A DNA stretch of 40,000 nucleotides, from NCBI GenBank assembly GCA_030674155.1, contig CM060318.1, positions 2,602,089 through 2,642,088 on the forward strand, read 5' to 3'. The notes under the pieces are model-generated. The model was not told the origin of the DNA and did no database searches. It saw nothing but the letters and a program-made list of their open reading frames with translations. Source of the stretch: Stramonita haemastoma. Its lineage: Eukaryota; Mollusca; Gastropoda; Neogastropoda; Muricidae. Below, one piece after another: positions 1-8,831 of the stretch; within the stretch, counting starts at the first letter, position 1; each line of letters starts with the position of its first letter. A program made the position numbers and the translations under genes.

Positions 1-157
1 GGAATTGCTCAGACCACTCCTGCAATCCAGCTCAGACATCGGCACAATGGCAGATCTGACGACAGCCTTGTCCAACATGTCTGACGGCAGCAAGACAACA
101 AAGTTGTAGATACAAGGCCTCATCCAAGCTCTGATTATCTTCATGACATTCGTCAGG

Positions 158-161
<4 letters not shown>

Positions 162-232
<71 letters not shown>
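162..232. repeat. (GA)n microsatellite
   Basis: An uninterrupted GA dinucleotide run of about 71 bp. The flanking bases 1-161 and 233-460 contain no gene I can support. Short minus-strand frames that read through the run give Ser-Leu repeats and are artefacts of the microsatellite. Confidence 0.97.
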
Positions 233-234
<2 letters not shown>

Positions 235-460
235 ATGACAAATAGTTTAATGTGTCAAGCTTTTTCGGCTCATTCACATAGGGACTTTGGGGGAGAGGAG
301 GAAAATCGAATATAACAGCAAACAAAATGGACAATCGAAATTCACATCAAGAGTCATCGCAAACGGGAACCGATTCGTGGTAGTGATAAATGTCATAACA
401 TCAGTGAGAGCAAGACAGTATGAACGACACTGTCACTGTATCAAACACATCTGTCACTAG

Positions 461-1366
461 TTATCGATGCGGTAGAGATGTCTCATGTCTCGTGGATTTG
501 CTGGAAGACTGTTCTGTCTTTACAGTGCTGTCTTTGGGGCTGTCTTTTTCTCTCCTCTCTGCTCTGAGACGTTCAAGGAAACTGCCCATGTCGTCGTCTA
601 GATGTTCCAGTCGTTCCAGTATTATCCTGCAGTCATCGGTTGACAGACCAGTAGACTGTGGTGGTTCACGTACTGGTGCGCAATCCTCTTCACTTAACAG
701 ACTTTCTTCTTCTGTCTTTTCTTCTCCTGTCACATCTTCTGTAGCGTCATCTGTTAGCGTCATAACTGGCGTGGCTTGTTTGACTGGCGTGGCTTGTTTG
801 TCATTGCGCACATTATCACAACTGTCTGTCATCTCCCAAAGGTCACTGTGTCCGTCACAATCGTCTGTCTGTTCCTCCAACGTCAGATCAATGCACGGAC
901 CTGACCCCGAAATAACGTTGGTGTCGTCATTCCGTGCAGTTGGAGACGGGTGGCCAGAGCGAGCAGCACGTGCAAACTGCCCTACACAGCCTGCAGTGTC
1001 AGTGGGCTTGCCGAAAGTATCAACAGCAGTGGCATTTTCAGTATTATAAAATAAACTGGGTGGCGTAGGTAGAAATAAGCCAGAAGGGGACGAAATGGAA
1101 TTTACCTTCTTTTGTTTTAGAGTGGTCTTATGTGCTTCTGTCCTTCTCCTGTCCCTGGCCACTTGTGCCAGAGATTTTCTTTTGTACACGACACTGTCAC
1201 TGTGTGTTTGATGGTGAGGAACAGAAGGCTGGCCGGTGGGTGACAAACGCAGCACTATCACTGTCTGGTCCTCTCTGCCGTCGATTTTAAATGAAGTAAG
1301 ACACATTTCTTGCAGAAAGGTATTCAAGACACATTCTAAACGAGATGGCAGTCCTATTACGGGCAT
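461..1366 (-). CDS. Unnamed 301-aa ORF of a lineage-specific, possibly mobile-element-associated family
   Basis: An uninterrupted minus-strand frame of 301 codons in AT-balanced sequence. The ATG lies two codons downstream of an in-frame stop at 1370-1372, so the ORF is bounded on both sides. The N-terminal third reads as a short beta-strand-like stretch (FKIDGREDQTVIVLRL, residues about 26-41) followed by a basic patch KRKSLAQVARDRRRTEAHK at about residues 62-80. From memory, this arrangement of a strand-rich segment followed by a K-S/P-x-Q-x-x-R-D-x-R motif recurs in many mollusc and cnidarian predicted proteins that travel with repeats. The rest is acidic and Ser/Thr-rich, with the repeat KQATPVKQATPVM at about residue 193 and a charged helix near residue 250. 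No signal peptide or membrane segment is visible. It may be an intact single-exon gene, a large exon, or part of a transposon. Function unknown. Confidence 0.5.
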   Translation of the reverse strand: MPVIGLPSRLECVLNTFLQEMCLTSFKIDGREDQTVIVLRLSPTGQPSVPHHQTHSDSVVYKRKSLAQVARDRRRTEAHKTTLKQKKVNSISSPSGLFLPTPPSLFYNTENATAVDTFGKPTDTAGCVGQFARAARSGHPSPTARNDDTNVISGSGPCIDLTLEEQTDDCDGHSDLWEMTDSCDNVRNDKQATPVKQATPVMTLTDDATEDVTGEEKTEEESLLSEEDCAPVREPPQSTGLSTDDCRIILERLEHLDDDMGSFLERLRAERREKDSPKDSTVKTEQSSSKSTRHETSLPHR

Positions 1367-1454
1367 ATTTCAGCCTTTCTTGCAAACAAACACACAAATT
1401 ATCCAGACGCTGTTCAAATTCCTTCCTGCTGGTATCCAAGCAAGGGAAGCTACT

Positions 1455-1456
<2 letters not shown>

Positions 1457-1542
<86 letters not shown>
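1457..1542. repeat. (GA)n microsatellite, second array
   Basis: About 86 bp of perfect GA repeat in the same orientation as the array at 162-232. The two arrays bracket the 461-1366 ORF. Confidence 0.97.
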
Positions 1543-1546
<4 letters not shown>

Positions 1547-1956
1547 TTTTTTTTTTTTTTGAGGCATATATTTAATCCTTCTGAAATTCAGTGAGGTATG
1601 ACGTCATCAGCATTATCCTTTTGTGGCAGTTTTTTTTATTTTACATAGAAAAATGTACCATGTTTTCAACTTTTTTTTTTTTTTTTATATGACAAGAGAT
1701 ATTTTCTACATTTTTTTTTTATTGGTGGTCAGCTCTACCCCACCCCTATCACCTCCTGGAGGGGAGAAGGAGGGGGGGGGGGGGGGGGGAAGAAGTACAG
1801 AACAAAAAGCGGTTATAACCAATGACGTCACAGAAGCTTCAGAAGATTTGAACACAGAATTAATGTGATGTTTCTTGGTGTTTTTTTTTTTTTGTTGGGG
1901 TTATTTTGTTTTGTTTGGTTTGGCCGGTTGGTTTTTCAGGGGTGGGGTATGGGTGT
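1543..1956. repeat. Homopolymer-rich spacer with an 18-base G run
   Basis: Non-coding. It contains several T runs of 10-17 bases and an uninterrupted run of 18 G at 1772-1789, preceded by further G clusters. No gene is seen. Confidence 0.8.
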
Positions 1957-2243
1957 GCTGCTGGGATAGCTCAGTGGTCAGAGCACTGCTTTCCCCCAAC
2001 CAAGGTTAAGCAGCATCGGCGTGGTTACCAGTTGGATGGGTGACTGTTTGCGCGCCTTGGCTTCAGTACAGTCTCCCCATTTCACCCAGCTGTCAATGGG
2101 TACCTGCCCTTTTTAGGGTCTGGGAAGGTAAAACAGCGAGGGAGAGGAGATGGGCGCCGCCTTCGATATGCTGGCCCCCTAGAAAAACTGAGGTCTCTGA
2201 TGCCTTGCGCCTCTACCACCACGTAGGTTATGGGACACCATAA
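1957..2243 (+). mobile_element. SINE with tRNA-like A box and 5S-rRNA-like internal promoter
   Basis: The stretch around 1965-1990 contains TAGCTCAGTGGT, a good match to the pol III A box of tRNA genes. About 20-60 bases further on, AAGCAGCATCGG and TGGTTACCAGTTGGATGGG closely follow the 5S rRNA internal control region (box A, intermediate element and box C). A body of about 200 bp follows, including a segment GGGTACCTGCCC at about 2098-2110. I find no tRNA B box. The unit therefore looks like a SINE with mixed tRNA and 5S ancestry rather than a tRNA or 5S gene. It is not a functional 5S gene because the 5' half is absent. Boundaries are approximate, and the 3' end abuts the RTE-like LINE. 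Confidence 0.6.
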
Positions 2244-2248
2244 CCTAC
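2223..2248. repeat. Perfect 11-bp inverted repeat at the SINE/LINE junction
   Basis: GTAGGTTATGG, a four-base loop GACA, then CCATAACCTAC. It sits exactly where SINE-like sequence gives way to LINE reading frame. Confidence 0.85.
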
Positions 2249-3713
2249 AACACTCCTGCTGAGTTGGTTCAAACTGGAGGGGAAGCCATGATCGACGTTC
2301 TACTTAAAATCTGCAACAAGATCTGGCAGACTGGAAAATGGCCAACACATGGACACAGTCATCATCACCCTCCCCAAGAAAGGAAATCTTCAGCAGTGCC
2401 AGAATACCGCAGAATCAGCCTCATATGCCACCCAAACAAGGTCATGTTGAAGTTATATTGAACAACTGAAGCCACAAGCAGAGACTATCATTGTTAAGGA
2501 ACAAACAGGTTTCAGAGCAGGGTGTAGCACAACTGAACAGATATTCAACCTCAGAATACTCTGTGAGTGGTACCTTCAACACCGACAAGACCTCTACCAC
2601 GTATTTATTGATTTTAAGAAGGCATTCGACAGGGTGTGGCATGCAGCTTTGTGGGCAACCATGAATTTGTACAGCATCAATGTAAACCTGATCAGAGTCA
2701 TCAAAGAGCTGTACAACAAGGCCACCAGTGCAGTGGTGTACTACAACAGCTACATTGGAGAGTGGTTTCAAACAACAGTTGGAGTAAGACAGGGCTGTCT
2801 ACTCTCACCCACTCTTTTCAACACCGTCCTTTAGAGAATCATGGCTGATGCACTGGAACCCCATAAAGGATCAGTCAACATTGGTGGCAGAACAATCACA
2901 AACCTCCGCTTCGCAGATGACATTGATGGACTAGCAGGATCAGAACAGGATCTTGCCAGCTTAACAGAACACCTGAACAAGGCCTCTAAAACATACGGCA
3001 TGGAAATTAGTGCAGAGAAGACCAAACTGATGACCAATAACGCCAAGGGTATCAACACTTACATCAGGGTCAATGACCAGAAGCTGGAAACAGTTCAAAG
3101 CTTCAAGTACTTGGGAGCCGTCATATCAGACAAGGGGTCCAAGCCAGAAGTAGTAGGCTATGCAGGATTGCACAGACAATAACAGCACTGTCAAAACTGA
3201 ACACCGTCTGGAAAGATAAAAATATCTCACTCAACTCCAAGATCAGACTAATGCGCTCCCTTGTCATATCCACATTCCTGTATGCCTGTGAATCATGGAC
3301 CCTGACTGCAGATTTGGAGAGAAGAGTACAGGCAGTAGAGATGAGATGCTTCCGGAGAGTCCTTGGCATCTCCTACAGAGACCACATAAGCAACGAAGAC
3401 GTGCATAACAAATTCCAGCAAACCATTGGTCCCTACGAAAATCTTCTATCAGTGGTAAAGAAGCGTAAACTTAAATGGTACGGGCGTGTCACAAGATCGG
3501 AAGGACTTGCAAAAAACAATACTGCAAGGCACTGTCCAAGGAGAAAAAAAAGACGCAGACCAAAGAAGAGATGGAAGGACAACATCAGTGAATGGACAGG
3601 CCTAGAACTCAACAAAACCCTGAGAAAGGCAGAACAGAGAGAGGAATGGAGGGAATGGTTGTCAAGTCTCCATGGGTTCCCCCAGGGTCGCCAGACTAAG
3701 GGAATTGAATTGA
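2244..3713 (+). mobile_element. RTE-like non-LTR retrotransposon remnant, copy 1 (RT to C terminus)
   Basis: Plus-strand coding remnants spread over several frames: a start inside the linker before RT (PAELVQTGGEAM, about 2254), the RT fingers (FIDFKKAFDRVW near 2606), GVRQGCLLSPTLFN near 2780, and the catalytic FADDIDG at 2910-2930. The C-terminal region follows (YACESWTL at about 3281, then a basic stretch KWYGRVTRSEG and a WTGLE motif ending at 3718). The element is dead: frame changes occur near 2461 and 3150, and there is a TAG at 2832-2834. The endonuclease half is missing at the 5' end. The C-terminal arrangement is the one seen in LINEs often database-labelled craniofacial development protein 2-like. 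RTE clade is my best guess. Confidence 0.85.
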
Positions 3714-3800
3714 ATTGAATAAATTTTATTTAAAGAGGGTAATGGCATAAGCAAACATGCTTTATTACAACCAGCCCTCTGGGCATAAAAGAACACAAAT
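3701..3800 (-). mobile_element. (GAATT)n junction and 3' tail of a second, minus-strand retroelement
   Basis: Three to four GAATT units at about 3701-3719 lie between the end of the RTE-like frame and a segment which, read on the minus strand, is a typical LINE tail (GGGCTGGTTGTAATAAAGCA ... AATAAAATTT). The pentamer run could be the 3' end of either element, since both meet tail to tail here. Confidence 0.55.
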
Positions 3801-3935
3801 AACCAACAACAAAAAAACTCTCAACCAAACAACGAACAATTTCTTTTTTAAAGAATACGAAAAAAATCAAAACAAAGAATATATTAGGAATACAAATTTA
3901 AATACCAGACAGGAGAGAAGATAGGCTAGATGGAT
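3801..3935. other. A-rich spacer, no gene
   Basis: A-rich sequence between two minus-strand retroelement tails. No ORF or recognisable repeat. Confidence 0.6.
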
Positions 3936-4116
3936 TATTTCGAGGATAATGGAATAATCGCCCATGTGCTTTTTTGCATCCAGTCACCGTGTGTGTGCAG
4001 TTTTGTCAGTTTTGTCATTTGTTCCCACCGGCACACAATGGCCTACTCTTCCAAATAGGGGAACGAATTTTAACGTGTGCATAAGATGTTATACATGCGT
4101 TCATTTGTTGTTGTGA
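3936..4116 (-). mobile_element. Shared-tail SINE/LINE copy, minus strand
   Basis: The plus strand shows GAGGATAATGGAATAAT, then GCATCCAGTCACCG, then ACACAATGGCCTACTCTTCC. The same series recurs at about 20660, 24090 and 33660, and in reverse complement at about 19610. Read on the minus strand, the 3' end is GGACTGGATG, a short hairpin-like AGCACATGAGTGCT segment, and TTATCCTC. This is an insertion of a 3'-terminal retroelement fragment. Confidence 0.75.
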
Positions 4117-4129
4117 TTGATTTAACATC

Positions 4130-4134
4130 CCAGC
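4130..4134. repeat. Target-site duplication, left copy
   Basis: CCAGC directly precedes the 5' LTR and recurs directly after the 3' LTR at 8975-8979, as expected for a Ty3/gypsy insertion. Confidence 0.9.
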
Positions 4135-4277
4135 TGTGTCATTAATTGAATTCTTGTACTGTTTTATGGTAATAAGACACTGCTGTAATCACCAAAATGG
4201 CGTCTGTGAGTATGTGAGATTGTCTCTTCTATATCCTCCAAATATACAGCTATAATCAAGCCATCATAACCGTTACA
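4135..4277 (+). repeat. 5' LTR (143 bp)
   Basis: Begins TGTGTCATT and ends CCGTTACA. It is identical to 8832-8974. At 143 bp it is short for a gypsy LTR. It contains the R/U5 and promoter functions by definition of the element; I did not identify a convincing TATA box. Confidence 0.97.
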
Positions 4278-4290
4278 TGGTGTCAGAAGT
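4278..4290 (+). promoter_or_regulatory. Primer-binding site, tRNA-Leu type
   Basis: TGGTGTCAGAAGT starts at the first base after the LTR. It is the complement of the 3' end of an animal tRNA-Leu whose acceptor ends ACTTCTGACA plus CCA, giving 13 consecutive matches. The tRNA sequence is from memory. Confidence 0.8.
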
Positions 4291-4336
4291 CTTCTAACAA
4301 CTTCTTCTAACAAGTTATCAATATATTTTGACGGAC

Positions 4337-7300
4337 ATGGCAAAATTTAGCCCACCAGAGAATTTTGATTTCTCCAGACCAACCATGTGGCCAGAGTGGA
4401 GAGAACGTTTTGTAAGGTACCGTACTGCCACCAAGCTGAAAGCAGAGGCGGGCGATGTACAAGTCAGCTGTCTTATTTATGCTATGGGCAGGGAGGCTGA
4501 CAAGATATTTTCTTCATTTACGTTCCAGCCACATGGTGATGATGAGCCGGACCCAAGAGAAAATTTTGATATTGTTTTGGGGAAATTTGACGCACATTTT
4601 ATCCCCAAACGCAACGTCATCCATGAGAGGGCCAAATTTTATAGTCGGCAGCAGCAGCCTGGGGAATCTGTGGAGCAGTTCCTCAGAGTGTTGCATGATC
4701 TGGCTGCGACATGCAATTTTGGCACCAGAGAAGAGGAAGACATCCGAGACAGACTTGTCATTGGCTTGCTTGACACTGAAGTCTCACAGAAGCTCCAGCT
4801 GGAAGCAGACCTGACCCTACAGACAGCAGTCGACACAGCCCGACATTATGAGCTGGTAAAGGCCCAACTGCAAGACCAGCGCAGCAAAGCAGTCGAAGCA
4901 GTGAGGGGGCATCCATTCCCACGGCACTCACGCGGACGAGGAGCACGTGATGTTGGACAGAAAGACAGCCACCACACAAAGAGACAGCAACAGTGTGGAA
5001 AATGCGGACACCAACATGACCGGGACAGATGTCCTGCGAAGGGCAAACGATGTAGAAAATGCCAAAAATTAAATCATTTCTCATCAGTTTGCAGATCCAG
5101 AGACATCCACGGCATCAGCAACAGTGCAGGCATTGACATGAGTCAAGAAACATATAGCTTAGGATCTATTCAGCAGATTGGCGAAACATCATCCACGGAG
5201 GGTCCCTGGAGAGTGACACTGGACTTATGTGGCCAAGCTGCCACTTTCAAGATCGACACAGGAGCAGATGTCTCTGTCATCTCCAAGGCCACCTACAACT
5301 CCCTGAGCCCAAAGCCCAAACTGAAGAAATCTACGACCATTCTTCGTGGCCCAGGGGGAATCATTACGAATGAAGGAGAGTTTTCAGCCACTATTCAACG
5401 GCGCAGCAAATCCTACAACATGAGATGCTTTGTCGTCAACATGGACACCGACAACTTACTCAGTAGAGAGGCTGCTACACATCTGGAACTGGTCCAGCGT
5501 TTGGACTCCATTGATCCAGAAGACCCCCTGTATGCACAGCTGAACAAAGAACCAGTTCAATGCAATCCTGTGCACATCACGATGAAGGAGGGACACAGAC
5601 CGTACGCCATCACTGCTGCCAGACGCGTGCCTATTCCTCTCATGCAGAAGGTAAAAGAGGAGCTGCAGAGAATGGAAGACGCTGGAATCATTCAGAGCAT
5701 CCAGGAACCAACAGACTGGTGTGCAGGGATGGTTCCTGTACTGAAAAAGGATGGGTCTGTCAGAATCTGTACAGACTTCAAGCAGCTAAACAAAGCTGTC
5801 AAGAGGGAGAGATATGTCCTACCTACAATAGAGGATATCCTCCACAAGCTGAAAAATGCCACAGTCTTCAGCAAGTTGGATGCAACATCAGGGTTTTTTC
5901 AACTACCCTTGGACGAGGAATCCAGGAAACTGACCGCCTTCATTACGCCATTCGGGAGGTACATCTACAATCGTCTGCCTCAGGGGATCACATCAGCCCC
6001 AGAAATCTTCCAACGCACAGTAGAGCAACTCTTGAATGACCAGCCCAACACAGTATGTTTCTTTGATGACATCCTCGTCTTCAGTGAAGACAGAGAGAGC
6101 CACAGCAGTCACTTGGAATCTGCAGAGAAGAAACTGAGAAGCGTTGGACTGAAATTGAACCGCCAAAAATGTGAGTTCATCAAAGAGGAGATAGAGTTCC
6201 TGGGTTACCTCATCAGTGGAGATGGAATCCGCATAGACCCTTCTAAAACGGACGCTGTTGTTGGAATGCCAGACCCAACAAATGTCACGGAGCTGAGGCG
6301 ATTCATGGGGATGGTCAATTTCCTAGGACGTCACCTCCCCAATCTGTCCACAACAATGCATCCTCTGACGCAACTTCTGGAAAAGGACAAAGCTTGGGTG
6401 TGGGGTCCACCACAAGCTGATGCGCTTAAACGGATCAAAGACCTGATAACGACTGCGCCAACCCTTGCGTTTTATGATCCGTCAAAGCCAACAACTGTCA
6501 GTTCTGATGCCAGCAGCTATGGCATGGGAGGAGTGCTCCTCCAGGACCAGGGAGATGGCACCCAGCGACCAGTGGCCTACTGTTCAAGAACGCTGACAGC
6601 AACAGAAAAGAAGTATGCCCAGATAGAGAAAGAATGCCTGGCTGCAGTATGGTCATGTGAGAGATTTGACCGGTATCTGGTTGGATTGCCAACGTTTGCA
6701 TTAGAAACTGACCACAAGCCTCTAGTTCCCCTGGTGAACACAAAGGATTTATCGGACACTCCTCTCCGATGCCAACGCATGCTGATGCGCCTTGCTCGCT
6801 TCAACGTTGTTGCCTACTACACGCAGAGCAAGAACATGTTTGTGGCCGACACCTTATCAAGGAGTCCACTCAGTTCACAGGGAGAAGGAGCCATGCTGAA
6901 TGAAATAGCAGAGCATGTGGACACCCTCACAGCGGCATGGCCAGCTTCTGATGCCTACCTAGAGAAGGTGCGGAAGGAAACAGAGAAGGATACCAGTTTA
7001 CAAATAGCACTGGAGTACACCCAAACCGGCTGGCCTCGATACAAGGAGGATGTCAAACTCGGAGCTCGACACCTTTTTGCAATACGAGGACAACTTAGTG
7101 CCTGGCAGGGAATCCTCATCAATGGAGACAGGATTGTCATCCCCCTCTCGTTGCAGCAAGGCGTGCTGGAAAGGATCCATGAGGGCCACATGGGGATCCA
7201 CAAGTGCAGAGAACGAGCACAACACTCCGTTTGGTGGCCCCACATAAGCCAGGACATAAAAGACCATGTTACACATTGTCGGTTCTGCCAGGAGAAGCAA

Positions 7301-8317
7301 CCCTCACAGAGAAAAGAACCGCTTCTTGCTTCTCATCTTCCAGACAGACCATTTCAACGGATTGGTGTCGACATCTGTGAGACCAAGAACACCCACTTCT
7401 TGGTTGCGGTCGACTACTATTCCAGATACCTTGACATTGCCCACCTTCCAAACATCTCATCAAAGACAGTCGTATCCAAAATGAAGAATTGGTTCTCCCA
7501 TCATGGTGTTCCAGAAACAGTGATTTCTGACAATGGGACCCAGTTCACAGCATCTGAATTTAAAGCATTTGCTGCTGACTGGAATTTTCACCATGTCACA
7601 ACAAGCCCTTACTACCCACAGGCTAATGGTGCTGCTGAGAAAGCAGTTCAGACAGCCAAGAAGCTCCTGAAACAGGACGACGTCTTCAGAGCTCTGCTGG
7701 CGTACAGAGCTACCCCTATTCCTGAGCTGGGATACAGCCCAGCTGAGCTGGCATTAGGAAGAAGACTGCGCACAACTCTACCAGTGCACCCCCACACATT
7801 GTCTCCCCGGGTGGTTCCCCGCAGAACACTGCAGAGGAGAGACACTGCCTACAAAAGCCAGCAGAAAGTGAACTTTGACCGACGTCATGGTGTCCAGCCA
7901 CTCTCTGCTCTCCTCCCTGGTGATCCAGTCATCGTGAAATTGGATGGAGAAAAAGGGTGGAAACAACCGGCAGTGGTGGTGGAGCCATGTGCTCAACGTT
8001 CCTATCTTCTTAAGACACCGGAAGGAAGTGAGCTGCGACGAAATCGTCGCCACATCAGGCTGCAGAAAGAGCCTGGTGAAGCCTCCAGCACAAGTCCACC
8101 TCAGGGTACGGCTGTAGGGGCTACACCTTCACCTCCCCCTTCAGTCAGTGCAGCACCTGGACCGTCTCCACTGTCATCTCAGTCCCCAACGGTTGAGCAG
8201 CAGCCTTGCGAAGACAACCCATCCACATCAAGGCAGTCTTTACCACCTCAACCTCCAGGGCAAATCTTCACCCGCAGTGGCAGACAAGTCAAGCGACCAA
8301 CAAGATTTCAGGATTAG
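4337..8317 (+). CDS. Gag-Pol polyprotein of the LTR retrotransposon
   Basis: One uninterrupted frame, 1326 aa from ATG 4337. The frame is open three codons upstream to TTG 4328, but 4337 is the first ATG and has G at -3 and +4. It encodes the capsid/nucleocapsid and the enzymes for reverse transcription and integration of the element. Gag occupies about the first 280 residues and ends in two zinc knuckles: CX2CX3HX4C from residue 220 and CX2CX4HX4C from residue 239. The protease motif DTGADVSVIS starts at residue 307. RT has its FDD catalytic motif at 576-578. The RNase H acidic residues are D724, E766 and D792. The integrase has an HHCC zinc region from H948 and a D1012-D1065-E1101 core with DD35E spacing. 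A GPY/F-like chromatin-side segment begins near 1195, followed by a Pro/Ser-rich tail. No frameshift separates gag from pol, so processing relies on the protease. All catalytic residues I looked for are present. Confidence 0.97.
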   Translation: MAKFSPPENFDFSRPTMWPEWRERFVRYRTATKLKAEAGDVQVSCLIYAMGREADKIFSSFTFQPHGDDEPDPRENFDIVLGKFDAHFIPKRNVIHERAKFYSRQQQPGESVEQFLRVLHDLAATCNFGTREEEDIRDRLVIGLLDTEVSQKLQLEADLTLQTAVDTARHYELVKAQLQDQRSKAVEAVRGHPFPRHSRGRGARDVGQKDSHHTKRQQQCGKCGHQHDRDRCPAKGKRCRKCQKLNHFSSVCRSRDIHGISNSAGIDMSQETYSLGSIQQIGETSSTEGPWRVTLDLCGQAATFKIDTGADVSVISKATYNSLSPKPKLKKSTTILRGPGGIITNEGEFSATIQRRSKSYNMRCFVVNMDTDNLLSREAATHLELVQRLDSIDPEDPLYAQLNKEPVQCNPVHITMKEGHRPYAITAARRVPIPLMQKVKEELQRMEDAGIIQSIQEPTDWCAGMVPVLKKDGSVRICTDFKQLNKAVKRERYVLPTIEDILHKLKNATVFSKLDATSGFFQLPLDEESRKLTAFITPFGRYIYNRLPQGITSAPEIFQRTVEQLLNDQPNTVCFFDDILVFSEDRESHSSHLESAEKKLRSVGLKLNRQKCEFIKEEIEFLGYLISGDGIRIDPSKTDAVVGMPDPTNVTELRRFMGMVNFLGRHLPNLSTTMHPLTQLLEKDKAWVWGPPQADALKRIKDLITTAPTLAFYDPSKPTTVSSDASSYGMGGVLLQDQGDGTQRPVAYCSRTLTATEKKYAQIEKECLAAVWSCERFDRYLVGLPTFALETDHKPLVPLVNTKDLSDTPLRCQRMLMRLARFNVVAYYTQSKNMFVADTLSRSPLSSQGEGAMLNEIAEHVDTLTAAWPASDAYLEKVRKETEKDTSLQIALEYTQTGWPRYKEDVKLGARHLFAIRGQLSAWQGILINGDRIVIPLSLQQGVLERIHEGHMGIHKCRERAQHSVWWPHISQDIKDHVTHCRFCQEKQPSQRKEPLLASHLPDRPFQRIGVDICETKNTHFLVAVDYYSRYLDIAHLPNISSKTVVSKMKNWFSHHGVPETVISDNGTQFTASEFKAFAADWNFHHVTTSPYYPQANGAAEKAVQTAKKLLKQDDVFRALLAYRATPIPELGYSPAELALGRRLRTTLPVHPHTLSPRVVPRRTLQRRDTAYKSQQKVNFDRRHGVQPLSALLPGDPVIVKLDGEKGWKQPAVVVEPCAQRSYLLKTPEGSELRRNRRHIRLQKEPGEASSTSPPQGTAVGATPSPPPSVSAAPGPSPLSSQSPTVEQQPCEDNPSTSRQSLPPQPPGQIFTRSGRQVKRPTRFQD

Positions 8318-8821
8318 TACCTGTTGTGTTGTGCATGGCCTGTCTCCAAAAGGCAACGTGTAGCTAGGTTGCTCTTTTGGTTAGTTAGCTGCCTCTAAGC
8401 AACAGTGTAGTTTGGTTGTTTATTTGGCAGAATGTCTGTGTTCTAGTCATGTAGAGAGCAGCAGACTGCTCTGTAGGAAACATGAATGAAAATGACCCAT
8501 GGCCTGTACAAGTGAGCAGTTGTGTAGTTAGGCTGTATCACTTGTTCATTAAGTAACCGTGTAGTTTGGTTACCATTATAGGACACGTGAGTAGGATATT
8601 TCAAGGATGGTTTTCTTTCAATATATTTTCATATGTATTATTACTATAAATATGTATTTGTCAATTTTAACAAGAACGCTTTGCTGAAAGAATCATTGGT
8701 CATTGCAAACCGAGAGTTTGACATAGACGCTTTGCTGGAAAATCATTGTTTCATGTTTTTATTATCATTGATCAAAAGAAAAAAAATAGCATGTTTAAAT
8801 GCAAGTCATTTCTTTAACTTT
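8318..8821 (+). other. 3' internal untranslated region of the LTR element
   Basis: Non-coding DNA between the gag-pol stop and the polypurine tract. A degenerate motif with core GTGTAG and a following GGTTG/GGTTA recurs about four times (near 8358, 8406, 8523 and 8562), and ACGCTTTGCTG occurs twice (about 8678 and 8727). These could be RNA-level elements of the transposon or chance duplication. Confidence 0.5.
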
Positions 8822-8831
8822 AGAGGGGAGA
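8822..8831 (+). promoter_or_regulatory. Polypurine tract
   Basis: AGAGGGGAGA immediately before the 3' LTR; this is the expected position and composition for plus-strand priming. Confidence 0.9.

Noticed and set aside
1965..2060. tRNA or 5S rRNA gene
   Set aside because: No B box, anticodon arm or acceptor pairing, and only the 3' promoter half of 5S is present; it fits a SINE head.
4328..4330. TTG as the gag-pol start
   Set aside because: In an animal element the first ATG, nine bases downstream with a good context, is far more likely.
5560..6039. 159-codon ORF overlapping gag-pol, and other frames inside 4337-8317
   Set aside because: Shadow frames of the intact polyprotein with no domain of their own.
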